Assembly: GCA_947426305.1 (NCBI GenBank)
Contig: CANEDP010000014.1
Coordinates: 1-38,802, forward strand
DNA from: an uncultured Clostridia bacterium
GTDB taxonomy: Bacteria > Bacillota > Clostridia > TANB77 > CAG-508
Reading direction: 5' to 3'
Length of the DNA stretch: 38,802 nt
The position numbers and the translations under genes were made by a program. Below the pieces are notes generated by a model. The model had not been told where the DNA came from. It saw only the letters and a list, made by a program, of their open reading frames with translations, and ran no database searches. Every line of letters starts with the position of its first letter. Position 1 is the stretch's first letter. Of this stretch, positions 1-8,594 are shown piece after piece.

Positions 1-400
1 TTGTTCCTTTTTTGGCATAATTTACTTCAATTTTGTTGTCGTCTGGTTTGTTAGAATCGCCTGAGTCAATATACGTAATTGTATATTCTTCGTCTCCTTT
101 TTGAATTGTCTTATCTGTATTTTTCTTTAGATATTCGTATGCAGACATAGCATTATCGATTGAAAAATTAATGTATTTTTCTTCATGAAATTTTTCTATA
201 TCCTCGGCAACTTTTAATTCCACTCTTTCTTGAATTGTTGCAATTTCATGCTTGTCTACGGCATTTGTTGCCCTTCCTAAAATCCCATCAGTTCCTGCTA
301 TTAATGACAACGTTACTCCCGCTAAAATTAATAAAACAATGATTGTTACAATCAATGCAATTAATGTAATTCCTCGGTTTTTTTGATTTACTCTTTTCAT
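1..400 (-). CDS. Type IV pilin-like protein (N-terminal part, runs off the left edge)
   Basis: The first 133 codons are visible and the C-terminus lies outside the window. The protein begins MKRVNQKNRGITLIALIVTI and continues with a hydrophobic stretch to about residue 36. A short basic leader, a Gly just before the hydrophobic helix and the ITLIALIV run are the usual form of a prepilin cleavage/methylation segment. Classical pilins have Glu at +5 of the mature protein and none is seen here, so the fit is by pattern only. The rest is polar and charged. The ATG is preceded by AAAGGAG seven bases upstream and by a sigma-A promoter. It probably encodes a minor pilin or pseudopilin exported and assembled at the membrane; the pilus system itself is not visible. 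Confidence 0.7.
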   Translation of the reverse strand, partial: MKRVNQKNRGITLIALIVTIIVLLILAGVTLSLIAGTDGILGRATNAVDKHEIATIQERVELKVAEDIEKFHEEKYINFSIDNAMSAYEYLKKNTDKTIQKGDEEYTITYIDSGDSNKPDDNKIEVNYAKKGT

Positions 401-424
401 CTTTTGTTTACTCCTTTTTTATTT

Positions 425-452
425 ATTATCTCATATTTTTTTCAAATGTCAA
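425..452 (-). promoter_or_regulatory. Sigma-A promoter of the pilin-like gene
   Basis: On the minus strand TTGACA (447-452) and GATAAT (425-430) are separated by 16 bp. The -10 is preceded by TATGA, a context repeated at many promoters in this window. Confidence 0.6.
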
Positions 453-574
453 CACTTTTTTGTAATTCTTCTTTCAGAAATTCGAAAGCACTTTAAGGTA
501 ACCCTATATAATTTTTTGTATTTTTACTTAAAATAGAACCTTTTTTAGTTCTAACATTTCTACTAAAAAATCTA

Positions 575-603
575 TTGACATTTTATGTAAATTATGCTAT
601 AAT
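575..603 (+). promoter_or_regulatory. Consensus sigma-A promoter of the orphan gene at 647
   Basis: TTGACA (575-580) and TATAAT (598-603) have a 17 bp spacer, with TGC before the -10 (extended -10). The -35 and spacer form the interrupted palindrome TTgACAT-TTT-ATGTAAA (575-591), a possible operator. Closely similar spacers occur at the promoters near 23890 and 26101. Confidence 0.85.
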
Positions 604-646
604 ATTCTTGTTCCAGAATATTTTTATTGAAGAAAAGGAGAATTTT

Positions 647-1243
647 ATGAAGAAAAAATTTTTTGCAGTACTAATCTTTTTTATGCTTTCACTTGCTGTT
701 GTAGTTGGCATCTTAGCTTACAATACCAACAAAGTGCAGGCAATCAATTCTTCTCTTGAAGAATTGGAGAAATCCCTTGCAATGGCGACACCTTCCAAAG
801 AATTATCTGATTTCGATGTCAACCAACGGTTGTATGAGCAATGCTACGCCGAAATCGTTTGGCAAAGCAATCAGGACAACCTGCTGTACTGTTTAGACCT
901 TGAACAGCCAGTCATTCGGGCAGTGGCAGAAAATAACTGGAATTTGATTGAAGATGCATCCATTTTCAATACCTCATCGCAAGCGGATTTGACTATCATT
1001 GAAGTCTCACCTTGTACGTCTGGCATTAAGGAATTTTCTTATTTGCCGGCAGATGATATAACTTCAGAATCTGAAATTCCTCCTGAATCCAATTGGATTC
1101 AAATTTCGCCGAATGAAAGCGGAAATTATCTGCTTCCTTTAAAAGAAGGCGAAGAAATCACTGGCAATTATTATACCGTGTTTAAATATGTAATCCATAA
1201 CGATACATATTACGGTATGTTTTGCTTAAGCACACTGTTTTGA
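647..1243 (+). CDS. Orphan membrane-anchored or secreted protein of unknown function, atypical codons
   Basis: The 198 aa product starts MKKKFFAVLIFFMLSLAVVV, a basic N-terminus plus one hydrophobic helix to about residue 24, so it is a signal-anchor or exported protein; no lipobox Cys is seen. The rest is acidic and I recognise no family. I chose the ATG at 647 because AAGGAG lies 6 bp upstream; an in-frame ATG at 575 falls inside the promoter. Codon use is richer in CTG, CAG and GCC than in the neighbours. The gene holds two in-frame CGG codons (827-829 and one in the PVIRAV segment), which ordinary genes here lack, and the frame stays open through both. It is monocistronic, with its own promoter and terminator. 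A transferred gene is likely. Confidence 0.65.
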   Translation: MKKKFFAVLIFFMLSLAVVVGILAYNTNKVQAINSSLEELEKSLAMATPSKELSDFDVNQRLYEQCYAEIVWQSNQDNLLYCLDLEQPVIRAVAENNWNLIEDASIFNTSSQADLTIIEVSPCTSGIKEFSYLPADDITSESEIPPESNWIQISPNESGNYLLPLKEGEEITGNYYTVFKYVIHNDTYYGMFCLSTLF

Positions 1244-1254
1244 AAAAACTTAAT

Positions 1255-1290
1255 AAAAAATCCGTTTCTGATACAAGAAACGGATTTTTT
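1255..1290. terminator. Bidirectional intrinsic terminator
   Basis: AAAAAATCCGTTTCT, loop GATACA, then the exact complement ending in six T. It is A-rich on one side and T-rich on the other, so it can end both the 647 gene and the convergent pheT operon. Confidence 0.9.
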
Positions 1291-1293
1291 CAT

Positions 1294-3702
1294 TTATTTT
1301 CTAAGTTCTGCCCCCAAATTATCTTCTAATTCTTTGATAATTTCTTCCATTGTTTGATTAATTTCTTCATCTGTTAAAGTTCGTTCATTGCTTCTAAACT
1401 TTAAGCTGTAAGCAACACTCTTCTTACTTTCGCCCAACTTTTCATTTCTGTAAACATCAAATAATTGGATTTCTTCTAAGATTTTTTTGCCTTTTTTCTG
1501 AATCGCTTTTTCAATATTTCCAACTTCCACATTTTCATCAATTACCATGGCAATATCTCTTTCTACTGCTGGAAATTTAGCAACCTCAGTATATTTTTTA
1601 TTGATTTTTCCATATTTCACTAACTTATCTAGCCAAATTTCAGCCACATAAATTTCACCTTTTAAGCCATAATTATCGCTAACACGTGGATGAATTTCTC
1701 CCAAAGTCGCAATTACATCTTTTCCTACCTTGATATTGGCTGTTTTACCTGGATGATAACTATTGTTGCTCCTTTCACTGACCACATCATAGCGTAAAAC
1801 CGAACTAACTGTCAAAATCTTCTCAACCAATCCTTTCAAGATGTAAAAATCAATATTTTCTCCATACATTCCAAGTGTTATAATCGTATCCTCTTCTGGC
1901 ACATTTCCTGTTTCGATTTGTCCTTCTACATTTCTGTAAACACGGGAAATATCGAATAATCCTACATTTTTGTTTTTCTTAGATTGATTAATAACAATAG
2001 TCTGTAGCATACTTGGAAGTGTGGTGGTTCTCATAATGGAATAATCTTCGCTTAGCGGATTTTTCACGTGAATCACTTGGCTACGCAAATCGCTATCCTC
2101 TGTGATTTCCATTTTATCTAAATCGTCTTGACTCATAAATCCATACGTACAAATTTCAGATAACCCTTTACCTACTAATGTTTGACGAATTTTATCTTTC
2201 AACTTTTGCGATTTTGTTCGAATTCCCAAAGTCGCCTCTGAGTTAATTAACGTACAATCGACTTTGTCATAACCATAAAATCTTACAATTTCTTCTGCAA
2301 GGTCAGCTAAGCACTCAATGTCAATTCGAAAATAAGGTGGAATAACATAGTTACCTTCTACTCTCATTTCTAGTTTTTCCAGCGTTTTTATCATATCTTC
2401 TCTCGAAATTTCAGTTCCTAATAAACGATTAATTTTCTCTGGACTAAATTCTACTTTTTTGATTTCCTGTTTGGCTGGATACACATCGATTTTGCCTTGG
2501 ACTGCTTTGCCTGCACCAATCAATTCCACCAATTCAACAGCTCGATTGATACTACGCTCCGCATTTTCCGCAGGTAAACCTTTTTCATAACGGCTTGACG
2601 CTTCTGTACGAAGTCCCAGTTTCTTCGCCGTTTTTCTGACACTTCCACCATTAAAAACAGCCGATTCGAAGACAACTGTAGCTGTGGAATTTTCAATTTC
2701 GGAATTTTGCGCCCCCATAACACCTGCAATTGCAACTGCTTTTTCGTCATCTGCTATGACTAACATATCCTCATCTAGAATTCGCTCTTGTTCGTCTAAA
2801 GTTGTAATTTTTTCGCCATTGGTAGCACGTCTTACATTGATGTGTTTTCCATTAATTGAGTTAATATCAAAAGCATGCATCGGCTGACCTAGCTCTAACA
2901 TCACATAATTGGTAATATCCACAATATTGTTAATACTTCTTACGCCACAGGCTTCCAAACGTCTTTTCATCCATTCTGGAGATTCGCCAACTTTGACATC
3001 TTTTACAACTCTAGCAATATAACGATAGCACAAATCTGGAGCAGTAATATCAACATGGATTCCTTCCATTTCAGATTGATTTTCTACCTTCATTTCACTT
3101 AAATTTTGGCGTGGATTTTTAAATTCTGTATTTAAAGAAATAGCAGTTTCACGTCCTAAACCTTCAATTGATAAGCAATCTGGTCGGTTAGAAGTGATTT
3201 CAAAATCAAGAATCTCTTCTTCTAAACCTAACACTTCTACAATATTTTCGCCTAATTTGCTTTCCAATTCTTGTGGTAAAATCATAATTCCGTGTTCGAT
3301 TTGATTTGGATAACGGTCAACTGGAATACCTAATTCAGTACAAGCACACATCATTCCATTGGATTCGATTCCGCGAAGCTCGCCTTTTTTGATATGAACT
3401 CCATTTGGCAAAGTAGAACCGTCTTTGGCAATTGGGACGATGTCGCCTACTTTTACATTGTTGGCACCTGTTACAATTTGTAAAATTTCGTTTCCGACAT
3501 CTACCTTCGTAACAATTAATTTATCGGCATTGGGATGTTTTTCGATTTCTAAAATCTTGCCGATTACGACATTTTCGATGTCTTTTCCTTTTTCTTCGAT
3601 GGTTTCTAGTTTGGAACCAGTCATGGTTAGAATGTCTCCTAATTCTTTTCCAGAAACCTTGATATCGCTAAATTCTTTTAGCCATTCGATACTTGCTTTC
3701 AT
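1294..3702 (-). CDS. pheT: Phenylalanine--tRNA ligase beta subunit
   Basis: This is the beta chain of the alpha2-beta2 synthetase that charges tRNA-Phe in the cytoplasm. At 802 aa it has the normal length. Visible parts are the N-terminal MKASIEWLKEF segment, the EMAP/OB tRNA-binding domain (about 40-150, VIGKILEIEKHPNADKL), the B3/4 editing region, B5 and catalytic-like core, and a C-terminal FDX-ACB domain opened by FPAVERDIAMV (about 710). The ATG follows AGGAGGAAAAAT. It is the last gene of a T-box operon and starts 10 bp after the pyrophosphatase gene. No in-frame CGG is present in its 802 codons, and out-of-frame CGGA strings (for example at 3289-3292) do not disturb the frame. Confidence 0.97.
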   Translation of the reverse strand: MKASIEWLKEFSDIKVSGKELGDILTMTGSKLETIEEKGKDIENVVIGKILEIEKHPNADKLIVTKVDVGNEILQIVTGANNVKVGDIVPIAKDGSTLPNGVHIKKGELRGIESNGMMCACTELGIPVDRYPNQIEHGIMILPQELESKLGENIVEVLGLEEEILDFEITSNRPDCLSIEGLGRETAISLNTEFKNPRQNLSEMKVENQSEMEGIHVDITAPDLCYRYIARVVKDVKVGESPEWMKRRLEACGVRSINNIVDITNYVMLELGQPMHAFDINSINGKHINVRRATNGEKITTLDEQERILDEDMLVIADDEKAVAIAGVMGAQNSEIENSTATVVFESAVFNGGSVRKTAKKLGLRTEASSRYEKGLPAENAERSINRAVELVELIGAGKAVQGKIDVYPAKQEIKKVEFSPEKINRLLGTEISREDMIKTLEKLEMRVEGNYVIPPYFRIDIECLADLAEEIVRFYGYDKVDCTLINSEATLGIRTKSQKLKDKIRQTLVGKGLSEICTYGFMSQDDLDKMEITEDSDLRSQVIHVKNPLSEDYSIMRTTTLPSMLQTIVINQSKKNKNVGLFDISRVYRNVEGQIETGNVPEEDTIITLGMYGENIDFYILKGLVEKILTVSSVLRYDVVSERSNNSYHPGKTANIKVGKDVIATLGEIHPRVSDNYGLKGEIYVAEIWLDKLVKYGKINKKYTEVAKFPAVERDIAMVIDENVEVGNIEKAIQKKGKKILEEIQLFDVYRNEKLGESKKSVAYSLKFRSNERTLTDEEINQTMEEIIKELEDNLGAELRK

Positions 3703-3712
3703 ATTTTTCCTC

Positions 3713-4051
3713 CTATCTTATAATCACACTTTGATAATATTTTTCTTGAAAATCCGTCAAAAGTCTTATTTCACTGTCTGTAAAATTCTTATTTTCTGGT
3801 ACAATCACTAACTTATCGTCATCGTCGTTGGTTCTGTGAATCACCGCAATGCATTTGCCTGTGTATTCTTTTAGTGGTTTATGTTCACCTAAAATATAGC
3901 AATCCAGTTCTTCCCCGTCGCCACTAACTGTATTAGGAACAAATCCATAATTTACCAAATAAATATGGTCTGGATAGCTAGAATGACTACTTCCAATTGG
4001 TCTATCTATTTTCACATGAACCATTTTTCCGATATAATCTGTTGGTTCCAT
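3713..4051 (-). CDS. Small inorganic pyrophosphatase-like protein
   Basis: The 112 aa protein contains VNYGFVPNTVSGDGEELDCY, which matches the family I soluble pyrophosphatase signature (GYxPxTxxxDGxxxD), including the metal-binding acidic residues of DGEELD. At 112 aa it is shorter than the usual 165-200 aa, so it is a compact family member. The role would be hydrolysis of pyrophosphate to phosphate. Placement between pheS and pheT makes sense because aminoacylation releases pyrophosphate, though that link is my inference. The ATG is preceded by AAAGGAG. Confidence 0.75.
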   Translation of the reverse strand: MEPTDYIGKMVHVKIDRPIGSSHSSYPDHIYLVNYGFVPNTVSGDGEELDCYILGEHKPLKEYTGKCIAVIHRTNDDDDKLVIVPENKNFTDSEIRLLTDFQEKYYQSVIIR

Positions 4052-4179
4052 TGTTCTCCTTTCAGAATTCGCACAAGTTTCATACGATTATCACATAGAA
4101 TTCATAATCATGTGCTTATCAGTTTTATAATTTTTGTAAAACTTCTTTTAGCAAAAACAGATATTTATTCTTAATTAAA

Positions 4180-4315
4180 TCCGCACGGGGAGTCACTAGA
4201 TTTTATCTCCCAATCCAGCAAGCCAATGTCCCGCCGACCGAGGCGTGGGATTCGAAAGGGTGAAACCCTTCGCAGGATTTTTAAGGACAGCGTCCTTAAA
4301 GCCCCAGACGGCAGT
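4180..4315. repeat. GC-rich intergenic element with nested hairpins, between pheS and the pyrophosphatase gene
   Basis: About 135 bp clearly richer in G+C than its surroundings. It holds the hairpins AAGGGT-GAA-ACCCTT (about 4256-4270) and TTAAGGAC-AGC-GTCCTTAA (about 4280-4299). The minus strand has a short open frame through it (about 36 codons to a TAG near 4199) but no start or ribosome site. I read it as a dispersed intergenic repeat or decayed insert, not a gene; a second copy is not in the window. Confidence 0.45.
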
Positions 4316-5336
4316 CTAAAATTGCTTCAAGAAACGCACATCGTTTTCATATAATAAACGCAAATCATCAATTCCGAATTTTGCCATGGCGATTCTTTCA
4401 ACACCAAATCCAAAGGCAAAGCCTGAATATTCATTTGGGTCAATTCCGCAATTTTCTAGCACTTTGGGGTGTACCATTCCACAACCTAAAAGTTCAATCC
4501 AACCTTCTTGTTTGCAAACACGGCAACCTTTTCCACCACAAACGAAGCATGAAACATCTGCTTCTGCACTTGGTTCTGTAAATGGAAAATGATGTGGTCT
4601 AAAACGTACTTTCGTATTTTCACCTAAACAATTTTTCGCAAACATCTCCAAAGTACCTTTTAAATCTGACATCGTAATGTTTTTATCCACAACCAATCCC
4701 TCAATTTGATGAAAAACTGGCGAGTGTGTGGCATCTAACGTATCAGAACGATATACTGCTCCTGGGCAAATAATTTTAATGGGTGGTTTTTGATTTTCCA
4801 TGACTCTTGCTTGCACAGGCGAAGTTTGTGTTCTTAAAATGACATCATCTGTGATATAAAACGTATCTTGCAAATCTCTTGCTGGGTGGTCGGCTGGCGT
4901 ATTTAATTTGTCAAAATTGTAAATGGCTGTTTCGACTTCTGGTCCGTCAGCAATGGAATATCCCATTCCTAAAAAGATTTCTTCTACTTCTTGAATAACT
5001 TGTGTAATTGGATGAACTGATCCGAAGTTCAATGTTTTTTCCCGGCATCGTAACATCAATTTTTTCTTTGGCTAATTTCTGCTCCAACAATCTTTCTTTG
5101 ACGTCTTGCTCACGTCTTTCCATGGCTTTTTCAATTTCTTCACGAAGTGCATTTACTTTTTGCCCAAAAATTGGTCTTTCTTCTGCAGACATACCTCCTA
5201 AGCCTTTTAGCATAGAAGTTACTTCCCCTTTTTTGCCTAAATATTTGACTTTCAAATCTTGCAATTCCTGCAAAGTTTTAATTTCGCCAAGTTTTTTCTT
5301 GACCATTTCGCCCATCTCTGAAATTTTGTCTCCCAT
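4316..5336 (-). CDS. pheS: Phenylalanine--tRNA ligase alpha subunit, needs a +1 frameshift at codon 105 (CGGA)
   Basis: The catalytic alpha chain is split between two frames. Codons 1-105 (5336-5022) carry the coiled-coil tRNA-binding arm and end MPGKNIELR. The rest (GSVHPITQV...[20 protein letters not shown]...NDVRFLKQF) is in the +1 frame and holds the class II motifs. The frame-0 path meets a stop about 27 codons after the CGG. Treating CGGA (5024-5021) as one codon gives 339 aa, the family length. This is the only in-frame CGG in pheS. A different one-base change in the A6 run at 5035-5040 would also restore the frame, so this is the least certain of the four sites. The family usually has Gly just before xxHP, so Gly (reading GGA) or Arg are both possible. 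ATG after AAGGAGGAAATT. PheS is normally essential, so a dead gene is unlikely. Confidence 0.9.
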
Positions 5337-5383
5337 AATTTCCTCCTTATATTTATTTTTGTTATTAAATTATAAATTGTAAT

Positions 5384-6292
5384 TTAATCCTTTAATGACA
5401 CATTTTTCGCAGCAACTAAAACATCATTTTTTAATTCTTCTATATCTGGATGTTGTATGAAATGTTTCAAAAAATATACGATATCATAAATAGCCAATCT
5501 TTTATAAAGGTTTGGAATATTAACTAACTCTGGGTAATATTTTTCTATATATGACATTATGTTTGAATAATGACTTGAGTCAGTATAGGCTTCAGTTTCT
5601 TCACTAGCAAACTTCCACGGTTTTCGAATCATTCGATAAAGAATATCTAGTTCAAAATCTCTAGGAGCATACATTGACCTTTCAAAATCTATTAATTTAA
5701 TTTTACCATCCTTAAAGAAGATATTGTCAAAATGCAAATCGTTATGAATTAGAACAAAGTCATTCGATTCTAAATATTTTTCAAATTTAACATATGCATA
5801 ATCAAGAATTTTTTGTTCTTCTTCATTAAATATATTAAGTTCTTTTGCTTTTTCATCTAACGATATAAATTGCTCCTTTATTTTTTTTGTCCAATCATAA
5901 CTTTCACCAATATTACTATGAATGCGTTTCATAGCAATACATAACCCCTTTATAATTTCTTCTCTTTGTTCTTCATTAAAAGTATGCCATACATTATATA
6001 AAGAAACACCGTCTATTTTTTCTATAATCTCATAAAAATATGGAATATCTTTTTTATCCGTACTTGAATCATATAATTGGGGAATGAAACTACTTCCTTC
6101 ATTCGTTTTATAAAAATCAATTTCTTTTTGAAACTCATTTTCATTATTACGATTCGTACAAATTTTAACAACAAAAGAATCGTTTATATTGTATACCATA
6201 TTGGTAAAACCTACATTAATTTTTTCTACTTTAGGATTATTTCCAAATAAAGTTGTATTCTGTTTTAAAATGATATTTATTATTTTTTCCAC
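5384..6292 (-). CDS. Aminoglycoside phosphotransferase (APH)-fold kinase, unknown substrate
   Basis: The 302 aa protein has the APH/choline-kinase catalytic signature: VLIHNDLHFDNIFF (about residues 183-196, catalytic Asp in HNDLHFDN) followed by KLIDFERS (metal-binding Asp). The N-terminal lobe has FVVKIC with the ATP-binding Lys. It starts with GTG (6290-6292), supported by AGAAGGAAAG about 9 bp upstream; no ATG fits better. It lies directly after a T-box leader and before pheS, so it should be made when Phe-tRNA is short. Resistance, sugar or small-metabolite kinase are all possible; nothing here decides the substrate. Confidence 0.85.
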   Translation of the reverse strand: MEKIINIILKQNTTLFGNNPKVEKINVGFTNMVYNINDSFVVKICTNRNNENEFQKEIDFYKTNEGSSFIPQLYDSSTDKKDIPYFYEIIEKIDGVSLYNVWHTFNEEQREEIIKGLCIAMKRIHSNIGESYDWTKKIKEQFISLDEKAKELNIFNEEEQKILDYAYVKFEKYLESNDFVLIHNDLHFDNIFFKDGKIKLIDFERSMYAPRDFELDILYRMIRKPWKFASEETEAYTDSSHYSNIMSYIEKYYPELVNIPNLYKRLAIYDIVYFLKHFIQHPDIEELKNDVLVAAKNVSLKD

Positions 6293-6329
6293 AAAATTAC
6301 TTTCCTTCTACTTCCTAAATTTTTAGAAC

Positions 6330-6573
6330 AAAAAAGCACTTCATCCATAGGACGAAATGCTCGTGTTACCACCTAATTTCATTAAAATTTCTTTTAATCT
6401 CAAAAGTTATAACGTAACAAACGCTTATATCTACTACTGTTTCAATATAAGAACCTCAAAAGTGAAATTTCAATAAACAAATACCTAGGTAAGCTCTCAG
6501 CTAATGCTTACTTTCTCTGGAGATATCTTCGTTGTTTATTTACTTTGCTTTTTCAAGCGGTTTTATTTAATTT
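6330..6573 (-). promoter_or_regulatory. T-box riboswitch leader of the phe operon
   Basis: On the minus strand the leader contains the conserved T-box TAGGTGGTAACACG (6362-6374). A terminator follows it: arms 6350-6360 and 6336-6346, then six T. Upstream, stem I shows the AG-bulge type AGAGAAAG and the distal GCTGAGAG segment, with base arms AATAAACA / TGTTTATT. The T-box can pair with an antiterminator or leave the terminator free, so uncharged tRNA turns the operon on. Because pheS and pheT follow, tRNA-Phe is the expected ligand. A UUC at 6464-6466 is a candidate specifier, but I could not fold stem I with certainty. Confidence 0.88.
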
Positions 6574-6579
6574 GTATAA

Positions 6580-6607
6580 ATTATACCACATTTTTTTAAA
6601 AAGTCAA
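6580..6607 (-). promoter_or_regulatory. Sigma-A promoter of the T-box/phe operon
   Basis: TTGACT (6602-6607), 16 bp spacer, TATAAT (6580-6585), with TGTGG just before the -10. The start point would be near 6573. Confidence 0.75.
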
Positions 6608-6631
6608 GAGTATAGAACTGTTTTTTTACTT

Positions 6632-7459
6632 TTACAGAATGCCTAGACTTTCACAAATTTTTCTATTTTCTTCACTTTCAAACACGTTTTTTTCTCTTTC
6701 CCTAATTTCCTTCTCCATTTCCTTCAAATCAAATTCCTGATTTTGAAAATCAACTTTTTCAAGTTCATTCACCTTAAATTCATCAATTCTATGTTCTATT
6801 GGCTCAAGCACGCTTTTCACAATCACATGGTAAGTATTAAATCGATTGGCAAAAAATTTCGTTATTTTTTTGATGGTGCGTGGCTTGCGAATTTGTGTGG
6901 ATATGGCTTTGTTTTCTGTTTCCATAGCATCAAATATTTTTTTGACTTTTTGCTCGTTTAATTCATTGATTTTTTGTGTGATTTTTCTAACTTCTTTTTC
7001 TAATGTTTCAACTGTATTTTTTACGTTTTGTTTTGGTTTATTTTTTTCTTTTTGTTTTGGTTGTTTTTTCTCATTTGGCTCCAACAATTCTTTGCGCAAA
7101 ACCGCCATGAATAGTTGGCTTTCGAATTCTACTTTTTGCAAAATTGTTTCTTGAATTTCTTTATCAAAAACTTCACAAAATTGCTTCAAATTGGTTTCAA
7201 ATTCATTTAAAATATCTAGGATTTGCTCTTTGATTTTTTCATAATTTTTAGACTTTTCGCCAAATTTGGGATTGATTCTATTTATCGCTGTTTCAATGGA
7301 ATGGATTTGATGATTAACTTTGGTTTGAATGGTTTCGTTGGATATTTTTTGCGCATAAACACTATTTAAAATGGCGGTTAAAGTAATCTCATTTTTCACA
7401 TTTTCATACCTGTTTTTTAGCATAATGGAAGCATATTTATCGTTTGTTTTTATTCTCAT
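6632..7459 (-). CDS. Coiled-coil protein of unknown function
   Basis: The 275 aa protein is rich in Lys and Glu with long heptad-like helices (about 40-130 and 150-185) around a KQPKQKEKNKPKQNVK linker (about 135-150). There is no signal peptide or membrane segment. I recognise no family. The ATG follows AGGAGGAAAA, and the preceding 49-aa gene stops 8 bp upstream inside that ribosome-binding site, so the two are likely translationally coupled. It is the last gene of the operon that starts at 10874; no clear terminator lies between it and the T-box promoter. Confidence 0.75.
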   Translation of the reverse strand: MRIKTNDKYASIMLKNRYENVKNEITLTAILNSVYAQKISNETIQTKVNHQIHSIETAINRINPKFGEKSKNYEKIKEQILDILNEFETNLKQFCEVFDKEIQETILQKVEFESQLFMAVLRKELLEPNEKKQPKQKEKNKPKQNVKNTVETLEKEVRKITQKINELNEQKVKKIFDAMETENKAISTQIRKPRTIKKITKFFANRFNTYHVIVKSVLEPIEHRIDEFKVNELEKVDFQNQEFDLKEMEKEIREREKNVFESEENRKICESLGIL

Positions 7460-7467
7460 TTTTCCTC

Positions 7468-7617
7468 CTAATAAGGTTTGTTTATCGTTTGTTTTCCTTC
7501 GTTTATATTTTTGATTTTATTCGTTTCAGCTATATTAATGATTTGCTTTATTTCGCTTGCATTCATATAATCTAAATTATAAATTTCATTTTCATACACA
7601 ATCGTCCCTAATTTCAT
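7468..7617 (-). CDS. Small 49-aa protein of unknown function
   Basis: A complete short frame, MKLGTIVYENEIYNLDYMNA..., with AAAGGAG seven bases before the ATG. Its TAG overlaps the Shine-Dalgarno of the next gene. It is soluble and rich in Ile, Asn and Lys, with no motif that I know. Spacing of 21 bp from the gene before and 8 bp to the gene after supports an operon role. It is real by position and signals rather than by homology. Confidence 0.65.
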   Translation of the reverse strand: MKLGTIVYENEIYNLDYMNASEIKQIINIAETNKIKNINEGKQTINKPY

Positions 7618-7638
7618 ATTTTCTCCTTTATTTCCATA

Positions 7639-8574
7639 CTAATATTCAATTGGTTTAACACTTTTTCCATTCGTTTTTATTCTATAAATTTGATAAGTTT
7701 GCGAAGAATCTTGGGCTTTATCTAGATAGTAAATTTGATTATTTACAATATTTATTTTTGTATTCGAAACATTCAAACTAATCAGATCATCACATTGATT
7801 GCTTTTTCCAATTTTCATACGAGCAATTTTTGAATTTTCTCGGTCAAAATAATACACATATTTTCCACAAATATTGTACGTTTCATGATGAATTAAAGTG
7901 GAAACCAATTCATTTTTCTTGCCATCATTTTTCAAACGAAATAAAGCATTTTCGTTTGGATGATAGTAATAAATCCATTTGCCAATGACTTGAATTTTTC
8001 GAGCAGAAATGTTGTCACTTAAGACCCTATTATTTTCGCCAGAAACATCTACTTTACAAATTTGGTTTGATTGATTGACAAAATAAATTTTATTTTGTTT
8101 TACCCAAAAATCTTGCACATTTTCCGTCAAAACAATTTGCTCATTTTCGCCATTTAAATCGATTTTGGCAATTCCTTTTCCCGTTTCATTTGTGGCATAA
8201 AAGATAAATTTTTTGTCTACAAAAATTTTGCTAATTGATGTATAAATTGTGGCAATATTGGTCAAATTTTTGCCATCTAAATCGACACTTTTTATGACCA
8301 CATTATTAAAATCTGCAACTGTAATATAGTAAATTTTATTTCCCACAATATTTAAGGAATACGCGGTTTCTTCGGTCAATCTGGTTTCTTTTCCATTTTT
8401 TACGGAAAAAATCCCTTTTTCGTATTTATTATAATAAATTGCGCCTTTTGCTTCGCAGGCAAGTCCCATATTGGCAATATTGCCATTTTCATGTTGGGAG
8501 AAAACCTTGCTGATTCCCACAATAACAACAATTACTACAATTAATAAAACAACTAATCTTACTTTTTTCCTCAT
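7639..8574 (-). CDS. Membrane-anchored DUF5050-type beta-propeller protein
   Basis: The 311 aa protein starts MRKKVRLVVLLIVVIVVIVG, a single N-terminal membrane helix, and the remainder would lie outside the cell. It then shows repeated units with the pattern IYYI...D.DG.N...L.. (for example KIYYITVADF, KIYFVNQSN, WIYYYHPNE, YVYYFDREN, QIYYLDKAQ), about six or seven blades. This is the DUF5050 (TolB-like) propeller pattern. It probably binds or senses something at the surface. It lies 20 bp after the large anchored protein gene and belongs to the same operon. Confidence 0.8.
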   Translation of the reverse strand: MRKKVRLVVLLIVVIVVIVGISKVFSQHENGNIANMGLACEAKGAIYYNKYEKGIFSVKNGKETRLTEETAYSLNIVGNKIYYITVADFNNVVIKSVDLDGKNLTNIATIYTSISKIFVDKKFIFYATNETGKGIAKIDLNGENEQIVLTENVQDFWVKQNKIYFVNQSNQICKVDVSGENNRVLSDNISARKIQVIGKWIYYYHPNENALFRLKNDGKKNELVSTLIHHETYNICGKYVYYFDRENSKIARMKIGKSNQCDDLISLNVSNTKINIVNNQIYYLDKAQDSSQTYQIYRIKTNGKSVKPIEY

Positions 8575-8594
8575 ATCTATTTCCTTATTTTTAT

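Noticed and set aside
4199..4310. Protein-coding frame in the GC-rich element
   Set aside because: It lacks a start and ribosome site, and its hairpins explain the sequence better.
5035..5040. A -1 programmed frameshift at the slippery A AAA AAC heptamer in pheS
   Set aside because: A -1 shift gives CAT TGA at once, so it stops translation; only a +1 (or -2) shift joins the two halves.
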